Positions 32,789-37,466 of a stretch of 37,466 nt of DNA are shown here, piece by piece. Position 1 is the stretch's first letter. Each line of letters begins with the position of its first letter. The stretch is taken from contig JAGALX010000006.1 in assembly GCA_017625035.1 (NCBI GenBank), positions 1 to 37,466 on the forward strand. The letters run 5' to 3'. The notes beneath the pieces were generated by a model that saw nothing but the letters and a program-made list of their open reading frames with translations, ran no database searches and was not told the DNA's origin. Source of the stretch: Clostridia bacterium. GTDB taxonomy: Bacteria; Bacillota; Clostridia; TANB77; CAG-508. Position numbers and translations under genes: made by a program.

Positions 32789-33424
32789 CTATAATATCAA
32801 ACCATCGATTCCAAAAAAAGATGGTGCTAAATCATCTAATAATTCATTCTGATACATATAAACAGAACGAGGTGTATATCCTATAATTTCAGCAAACTCT
32901 TCTCTTGATTTTGCCTTTTTTTCTCCTTCTTGTAATTTATAGCCATATACTCTTCTTAATATTGCTTTCTTTATATTTAAAGACTCTATGTTATAATTTT
33001 CTGTTTTTTTAGATGTATCTAACTTAATATCAGTTTTCATATTTAGATATGAATCTAAAATATCTTGAATTCTATTCACAAAAATTTTTGTCCTTATTTT
33101 TTCTCTAACATCAGATCTAAATAATGAATATTCAGCAAGATTATTAACATTTTTCGTTCCCATCAAAGACTCTATATAATCGTCTGTTAAATATTCTATT
33201 TCTTTTTTTGAAAATTCTTTAAGTTCAGAAAATTTTTCAAGTTGAGGTAATGTGTAAAGTATTTTATTTATTATTTTTCTATTTTCATTTTGTTGTCTAG
33301 ATTTTTTATCTAAGTTTGAATTTGAGTTCGACTCATTATTTTCTATTTTTATTGTATAATTTATAATGTCATCTATTTTCTTTTCAATTCTTATTATAAT
33401 ATCTTTTTCATTGCTATTTTCCAT
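32789..33424 (-). CDS. HTH-containing hypothetical protein, 211 aa
   Basis: N-terminal charged coiled-coil-like part, and a C-terminal helix-turn-helix-like segment (SREEFAEIIGYTPRSVYMYQ ... DLAPSFFGIDGLIL). Probably DNA-binding; role unknown. AAGGAGGAG precedes the ATG. Between the methylase and parB-like genes in the maintenance cluster. Confidence 0.55.
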   Translation of the reverse strand: MENSNEKDIIIRIEKKIDDIINYTIKIENNESNSNSNLDKKSRQQNENRKIINKILYTLPQLEKFSELKEFSKKEIEYLTDDYIESLMGTKNVNNLAEYSLFRSDVREKIRTKIFVNRIQDILDSYLNMKTDIKLDTSKKTENYNIESLNIKKAILRRVYGYKLQEGEKKAKSREEFAEIIGYTPRSVYMYQNELLDDLAPSFFGIDGLIL

Positions 33425-33444
33425 TCATAAACTCCTCCTTTTTA

Positions 33445-33992
33445 TTACACTTCATTACCCCAAGAATCCCAACCTTCAACTGTTTGTCTTGCAAATAATT
33501 CTATTCGAGGTAAATCCCCAACAAGTTCAACAATTCTTTCTCTTACTATTGCAGGCTTTTTACTATGCTCTTCAATATGCGTATCAACCACTTGAGAAAC
33601 TTTTTTTGATACTCTTGCTACTTTGCCTTTTATACCAATCAAACATATTTCTGAATTTGCTCTAGTCCATGAGCCTAATCCGAAAAACCAAGTATCACTT
33701 TTTTTGTTCCTTTTTATCCAATTAAACCCACAGGTTTTATATTTAAATCCCCATTCTTTTATTACTTTTAAACCTTCTATTAGACAAGGAAATGTTATCC
33801 ATAAAAAAAGGATACAATTTTCATCTGATATAGATTTTATTGTATCTTTCATATTTATTATTTTTTCTATGTCCATTGTCGAATAATGTCTTTCTACACT
33901 CCTCTTTCCATTTTCCATCCTTTGTATTTCCAAGGTGGATCTGCATATATAATTTTATATTTTTTATCTATATTGTATATATCAACTACCAT
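33445..33992 (-). pseudogene. MT-A70 adenine methyltransferase with frameshift
   Basis: The N-terminal piece (ATG 33992, GGAGGT upstream) reads KKYKIIYADPPWKYKGWK, with the DPPW catalytic motif, and stops at 33894. The other piece continues in a different frame: NGKRSVERHYSTMDIEKIIN, LFLWITFPC and LPRIELFARQ. One missing A in a short A run (around 33911-33914) explains the break. Intact length would be 182 residues, normal for the MT-A70 N6-adenine methyltransferases carried by mobile elements. This break is not at a CGG and needs -1/+2, unlike those in virD4 and virB4; ordinary mutation, slippage or sequencing error are all possible. Confidence 0.75.
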
Positions 33993-34018
33993 TTTATGTA
34001 TTTACCTCCATTTATAGT

Positions 34019-34813
34019 TTATCGTTCTTCTTCATCTTCATTAGCTGACTGATTTTGAGACATAAAAAAAGAAGGGGTAACTCCCCTTTTTAATTCATTT
34101 GCAATACTTTTATAATAATATTTTGAAAAATCCTCTATTTCTCTTTCTGTGCCCCTATATTCATTTTCTCTGTTTTTACATTCATTATATTTATCTATAA
34201 TATCATCTCTAGTAATTTTATAGGCATAATTTTGTAGATTGTCTTTTACTATAAGAGCTATAGCATATGTAATTTGTTTTATTTTATCTACATTCTCTGA
34301 ACCAATACAATTTATTATTTTTTCTGTATATAACATATCAAAGTGTTGTAATAAATTATATATTTCATCAAAATTCGTTTCAGAAAATTCTTCCGGAATT
34401 TTTTGCTCTTTATTTATAATATAATTAAATAATCTATCTATCTTATTAATATTTATATTATTATTGGTGAAGTTTTTTTCATCCCCTCGCGTAAAAATAT
34501 CTTCATACCTCCTTGTGAAATTTTTTTCATCCCCCTTTAAAGATGATATAAAAATTTTTCTTTTATAGTTATTCTCAATTACAATTTTTACATATCCTCT
34601 TTCTTGTAATTTTGAAATGGCTCCTTGAATTGCACGGGTAGTGCAATTATATAATTTTGCGAAATAATTATTTGTAGCAAAACAATATCCTTCTTTATTG
34701 CTTAAACACGTAATCTCTCCATATAATAATTTTGCCTTATCTGTCAATTCACTATCATATCTAACATTTGCTGGAATGATAGCATAATAACTTACTTTAT
34801 TTTCTTCATTCAT
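34019..34813 (-). CDS. Replication-initiator-like HTH protein
   Basis: 264 residues. The N-terminal ~90 residues form a winged helix of the RepA/DnaD-like 'helix-turn-helix domain' type (YYAIIPANVRYDSELTDKAK, then TRAIQGAISKLQERGYVKI). A low-complexity middle carries a repeated GDEKNFT unit, and the C-terminal ~130 residues are helical. Proteins of this type open the maintenance module of many ICEs and plasmids. The ATG at 34813 has GGAGAG at proper distance. Own promoter and leader terminator. Confidence 0.65.
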   Translation of the reverse strand: MNEENKVSYYAIIPANVRYDSELTDKAKLLYGEITCLSNKEGYCFATNNYFAKLYNCTTRAIQGAISKLQERGYVKIVIENNYKRKIFISSLKGDEKNFTRRYEDIFTRGDEKNFTNNNININKIDRLFNYIINKEQKIPEEFSETNFDEIYNLLQHFDMLYTEKIINCIGSENVDKIKQITYAIALIVKDNLQNYAYKITRDDIIDKYNECKNRENEYRGTEREIEDFSKYYYKSIANELKRGVTPSFFMSQNQSANEDEEER

Positions 34814-34846
34814 TATCAACATCTCTCCAAATTTTATTCATATTAT

Positions 34847-34878
34847 AAAAAAGAGTTACTACCTATTAAGTAACTCTT
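34847..34878 (-). terminator. Leader terminator before Rep-like gene
   Basis: Minus-strand perfect 10-bp stem AAGAGTTACT/AGTAACTCTT followed by TTTTT, between promoter (34887-34915) and ATG. Seventh leader terminator of the ICE. Confidence 0.75.
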
Positions 34879-34886
34879 TAAATTTA

Positions 34887-34915
34887 ATTGTATTCTCTAA
34901 AACAACTTTTGTAAA
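34887..34915 (-). promoter_or_regulatory. Promoter of Rep-like gene
   Basis: Minus strand TTTACA (34910-34915), 17-bp spacer, TACAAT (34887-34892). Lacks the TTTTGAA boxes, so it is probably controlled differently from the transfer operons. Confidence 0.6.
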
Positions 34916-34960
34916 AGATACAAATTAATTATCAATAGTAAATTATCTGTTATTTTTTAC

Positions 34961-34980
34961 ATCTAACCAACATCTAACCA
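34961..34980 (+). repeat. Right arm-type integrase sites
   Basis: ATCTAACCA (34961-34969 and 34972-34980), 11-bp period, about 140 bp inside attR. Same motif and orientation as the pair at 3195-3215. Confidence 0.65.
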
Positions 34981-35118
34981 AAGCAAAAAAAGTTTGTTAT
35001 TTTTTGTTTACTGTTAAATAGCTGTTTAGAAATTTTAACACCTTAAAACACTTGATTTTATGATTTTTAACTATCATTATATAACGTTAAAAATTTTTTC
35101 ATATGAATGCACTCAAAA

Positions 35119-35129
35119 GACTCTGACTC
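35119..35129. repeat. attR core (11-bp direct repeat)
   Basis: GACTCTGACTC, identical to 3099-3109; flanked by ICE DNA (ACTCAAAA) on the left and tRNA sequence (CGACATT) on the right. Confidence 0.9.
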
Positions 35130-35165
35130 CGACATTCCTGTGTTCGAATCACAGTACCCCAGCCA
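35119..35165 (+). tRNA. 3' half of split host tRNA-Gln(CUG)
   Basis: Loop and 3' anticodon strand TCCGA, T arm CTGTG-TTCGAAT-CACAG, acceptor TACCCCA, discriminator G, encoded CCA. ICE sequence upstream of the core does not supply a 5' half, so no functional tRNA is made at this end. Confidence 0.92.
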
Positions 35166-35196
35166 ATATGTGGTATTCACACATGTATCCAACATA

Positions 35197-35267
35197 CAAA
35201 ACAGCTGTAGTAATGTAATCCGATTTTCTTCATTGTTTGATTGCCTTACTACAGCTGTTTTGATTTT
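35197..35267 (+). terminator. Original terminator of the host tRNA
   Basis: Perfect 17-bp stem CAAAACAGCTGTAGTAA/TTACTACAGCTGTTTTG (35197-35213/35246-35262) followed by a T run. It is now separated from its promoter by the whole ICE. Confidence 0.8.
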
Positions 35268-35268
35268 T

Positions 35269-35297
35269 GCCCTATTTCCTTGATAGGGCTTTTCTAT
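35269..35297 (+). terminator. Second hairpin, GCCCTAT/ATAGGGC
   Basis: GCCCTAT/ATAGGGC followed by TTTTCTATTTT; tandem with the preceding terminator. Confidence 0.55.
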
Positions 35298-35418
35298 TTT
35301 ATTATATTACTTATTTCGACAGTTTTATATTTATATATTGATTTACAAAATTTTTTGAAATATAATATTTAGCATAGATATTCTTATACTATAATAATTA
35401 TTTAAAGGGGGCTTTTTA

Positions 35419-36924
35419 ATGGATAAAGAAAAAGAGAAAAAACAAGAGCAAAATGTGGAACAAATTAATACTAAATCAGAAAATGTTCCTACAAAGAAAA
35501 AACGTACTGGCTTATTAATAGGAATTATAGGTGGTAGTGTCGCACTATTATTAATAGCTATTATTTTGATTTATTTTTTAATATTTGCGAAGAAAACTAT
35601 TGATTTATCTGAATGTTTTAAAGTTGAATATAATGGCTACAATGGTTATGCAACAGCAAATGTTTCGCTAGATCAAGACAAATTAAAAGATAAAATTAAA
35701 GATTCAAGTGTTGCAAAAAACTTTGTAAAAAAGGCTGAATTAGAGGTAGATAATTATACGGGATTATCAAATGGAGATGAAATAAAAGTAAAAGTTTCAA
35801 TTTCAAATAGTTTCCTTGAAAGCAATAAATTGAAATTAAAAGAAACAAAAATAAAAATTCCAGTTACTGAACTAGAAGATTTTGAAAATTTAGATTTATC
35901 AAAATATGTAAAACTTAAATATACAGGATTTAACAAACATGCTACCGCTGAAGTAGAAATTGATCAATCTTTAGAAGATGTAATTAGAAAAGATGCATAT
36001 AAAAACTTCATCAAACAAGCTAAATTTACTGTTACAAACAATGGTAGTTTAGAAAATGATAAAGATGCAGAAATAACTGTTAATATTTCTAACAGCTGGC
36101 TTACTCAAAATGGAATAACTTTAACATCTAATACATTTAAAGTTAAAGTATCTGGATTAGAAGAAGGTAGTGAAATTGATGTTTTTACTGGAATGAAAGT
36201 TGCTATTTCTGGAATGAGTCCAAATCTTAGTATTTCTATAACAAATGAAAGTACAGATGAATTTATAAAAACTGTAAAATTTACAGCTAGTAAGACTTCT
36301 GGAATTTCAAATGGTGAAACAATAAAAATTGAAGCAACAAATTGGGATAAAAATATGGCAAATGAAAAGAAATATGTTTTAAAATCAACAACAACAGAGT
36401 ACAAAATAGAAAATCAAGCAGCATATGTATCTAAAACTTCTGAAATAACAGATGCTATAAAAACTCAAATAAAAACTTCTTTTATTGAAAAGGCAAAATC
36501 AAAAGCAGCAGAAACTCGTTGGTATTCTGGCGAAGGAGACAATCAAGACGCCAAACATCAAATAAGAAACAATACAGATTATAAATATGTTACTACTGAA
36601 AATTATGACCAAGATTTACAATTAGAAAATTCAGAGCTTGTTTCATTATATTTATTAACAAAAAAAGATAATTCGTCTTCAGGTGCTACAAATCAAGTAA
36701 TTGGAATTGTAAAAATGTCATATAAATCTACAAGTAGTGGCGCTACATATAACTGGTATATAACAGTAAAAGCTAGCAACTTCTCTACAAAAACTGATGG
36801 AACAATTAGTGATAATGCAGTTTACCAAGTTTCTACAGAAAGTGGAAAAGATCAAGAATCTGCTTATCAAGAATGGATAAATGGCGAAAAAGATAGTTAT
36901 AATGTAGAAAATATTGCACTTTAG
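35419..36924 (+). CDS. Membrane-anchored repeat protein (host)
   Basis: 501 residues. A charged cytoplasmic start and one membrane span (~31-54) precede an outer part with three related ~90-residue repeats: 'VEYNGYNGYATANV...', 'LKYTGFNKHATAEV...', 'VAISGMSPNLSISI...'. Each has a NGDEIKVKV or equivalent strand and a K/E-rich helix. A C-terminal Ser/Thr-rich domain follows. Similar architecture occurs in Firmicute surface or TcaA-like proteins, but the exact family is not recognised. AAAGGGGG precedes the ATG. Confidence 0.7.
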   Translation: MDKEKEKKQEQNVEQINTKSENVPTKKKRTGLLIGIIGGSVALLLIAIILIYFLIFAKKTIDLSECFKVEYNGYNGYATANVSLDQDKLKDKIKDSSVAKNFVKKAELEVDNYTGLSNGDEIKVKVSISNSFLESNKLKLKETKIKIPVTELEDFENLDLSKYVKLKYTGFNKHATAEVEIDQSLEDVIRKDAYKNFIKQAKFTVTNNGSLENDKDAEITVNISNSWLTQNGITLTSNTFKVKVSGLEEGSEIDVFTGMKVAISGMSPNLSISITNESTDEFIKTVKFTASKTSGISNGETIKIEATNWDKNMANEKKYVLKSTTTEYKIENQAAYVSKTSEITDAIKTQIKTSFIEKAKSKAAETRWYSGEGDNQDAKHQIRNNTDYKYVTTENYDQDLQLENSELVSLYLLTKKDNSSSGATNQVIGIVKMSYKSTSSGATYNWYITVKASNFSTKTDGTISDNAVYQVSTESGKDQESAYQEWINGEKDSYNVENIAL

Positions 36925-36955
36925 ACTAACTAATAATTTATTAATAAATTATTTT

Positions 36956-36987
36956 AGCGGTATTACACTTGGTAATACCGCTTTTTT
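36956..36987 (+). terminator. Terminator of the repeat-protein gene
   Basis: AGCGGTATTAC/GTAATACCGCT (36956-36966/36972-36982) followed by T6. Confidence 0.85.
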
Positions 36988-37028
36988 GGATTTTGGGACG
37001 GTTCTTTTTTCTCATTCTCAAATCCTCT

Positions 37029-37322
37029 CTATGATATTTTTCTACCTTGCAAATTAAAGCTTCCCATATTTGTTTTTGCATGTACATTTAATTTATTATT
37101 TGATACTTGCCCTTGAATATCATATTTAATATCTTTAAACTTTGTTCTAATATTGCCAGAAAGATTAAAATTATTACCATTTATTGTTCCATTATTAAAA
37201 TCATATCTTTTCCCCATAAATTCTAAATATCCTGTTAACGAATTTCCATTTGTGATAATTTTTAAATTTCCTTTAAGCTCCCCCATTGGAGTTTTTGTAC
37301 TTAATTCATATAAACCATCCAT
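37029..37322 (-). CDS. Small beta-rich hypothetical protein, 97 aa
   Basis: Reads as repeated beta strands (ELSTKTPMGELKGNLKIITN, SLTGYLEFMGKRYDFNNGTI, FNLSGNIRTKF), a barrel-like or clan-like lipid/polysaccharide-test fold often annotated as unknown. The ATG at 37322 has GAGGAGGAA upstream; the earlier in-frame start lacks one. Host flank gene. Confidence 0.6.
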   Translation of the reverse strand: MDGLYELSTKTPMGELKGNLKIITNGNSLTGYLEFMGKRYDFNNGTINGNNFNLSGNIRTKFKDIKYDIQGQVSNNKLNVHAKTNMGSFNLQGRKIS

Positions 37323-37466
37323 AAATATTCCTCCTCGTATAATATATTTAACAATCAATTTTACATATTAAAATTACATTAAATAAATGATTGTTTAGAA
37401 AATTTAATGTAAAGTAGTAAAGGATTTGCTGTTTGACATAATATAGTATAATTATGATCATATTAA

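Larger units (their letters stand above)
3110..35129. mobile_element. ICE integrated in tRNA-Gln(CUG)
   Basis: The element is bounded by an 11-bp duplication inside a tRNA gene that reassembles perfectly when the element is removed. It encodes a tyrosine integrase and Xis-like protein at the left end, a MobL relaxase with accessory protein, coupling ATPase VirD4, VirB4, PrgI, VirB6-like and VirB2-like proteins, an M23 cell-wall hydrolase, sortase and LPRTG adhesin. Both ends carry ATCTAACCA arm-type repeats. Unusually, it does not restore the tRNA gene it interrupts but brings a complete replacement gene. Whether it is mobile depends on whether the apparent frameshifts in VirD4 and VirB4 are overcome. 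Length about 32.0 kb. Confidence 0.92.

Overview
The window is very AT-rich Gram-positive (Firmicutes, clostridial-type) DNA. Evidence for this is the strong AGGAGG-type ribosome binding sites, sigma-A promoters, a Spo0A-like regulator, sortase/LPXTG surface chemistry and a Gram-positive type IV secretion system (T4SS). It holds a nearly complete integrative conjugative element (ICE) of about 32 kb, with chromosomal DNA on both sides.

Layout. Positions 1-3098 are host flank: a PemK/MazF-like ORF, a possible small RNA, a TPR-like protein, a SWIM zinc-finger protein, and a truncated cell-wall-enzyme fragment. At 3071-3109 lies the 5' half of a tRNA-Gln(CUG) gene, and its 3' half is at 35119-35165. 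The ICE sits between them, bounded by an 11-bp direct repeat (GACTCTGACTC) that spans the anticodon loop, so the host tRNA gene is split. Just inside the left end the ICE carries its own complete tRNA-Gln(CUG) at 3237-3311, next to the integrase. Arm-type repeats (ATCTAACCA pairs) are present at both ends. After the integrase come an Xis-like protein, small ORFs, a split sigma-like pair (regions 4 and 2, the former with an in-frame stop) and a divergent Spo0A-like response regulator. The transfer module (7.7-22 kb, minus strand) encodes an LPD-like protein, VirD4, sortase, surface and membrane proteins, a CpaE/ParA-like ATPase, an M23 peptidase, VirB4, a VirB4 N-terminal-like protein, PrgI, and VirB6-like and VirB2-like proteins. 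Then come two XRE regulators, an HD hydrolase, a 1.2-kresidue CnaB/LPRTG adhesin, and the processing/maintenance module (MobL relaxase, ribbon-helix-helix accessory protein, possible oriT, ParB-like protein, MT-A70 methylase, replication-initiator-like protein). Host DNA resumes at 35130 with the original tRNA terminator and two host genes.

How it may work together. Six ICE transcription units share one promoter design: 11-bp-spaced TTTTGAA direct repeats abutting a TTGTTT-16-TATAAT promoter, then an intrinsic terminator in the leader before the first start codon. A seventh unit has the terminator but not the boxes. This suggests one regulon with activator control plus antitermination. The Spo0A-like regulator is the natural candidate activator, because Spo0A binds tandem boxes at this spacing.

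The most unusual signal is translational. VirD4 is broken at three points and VirB4 at one, and every break is at a CGG triplet followed by A or G. Skipping one base (+1) at each CGG restores a full-length protein with family-typical sequence. Elsewhere in native genes I found only one other in-frame CGG, at the end of the VirB4 N-terminal-like gene. Three isolated, GC-richer cargo genes with their own promoters and terminators (14948-15340, 24286-24558, 28493-28756) look recently acquired, and two of them do use CGG as a sense codon.
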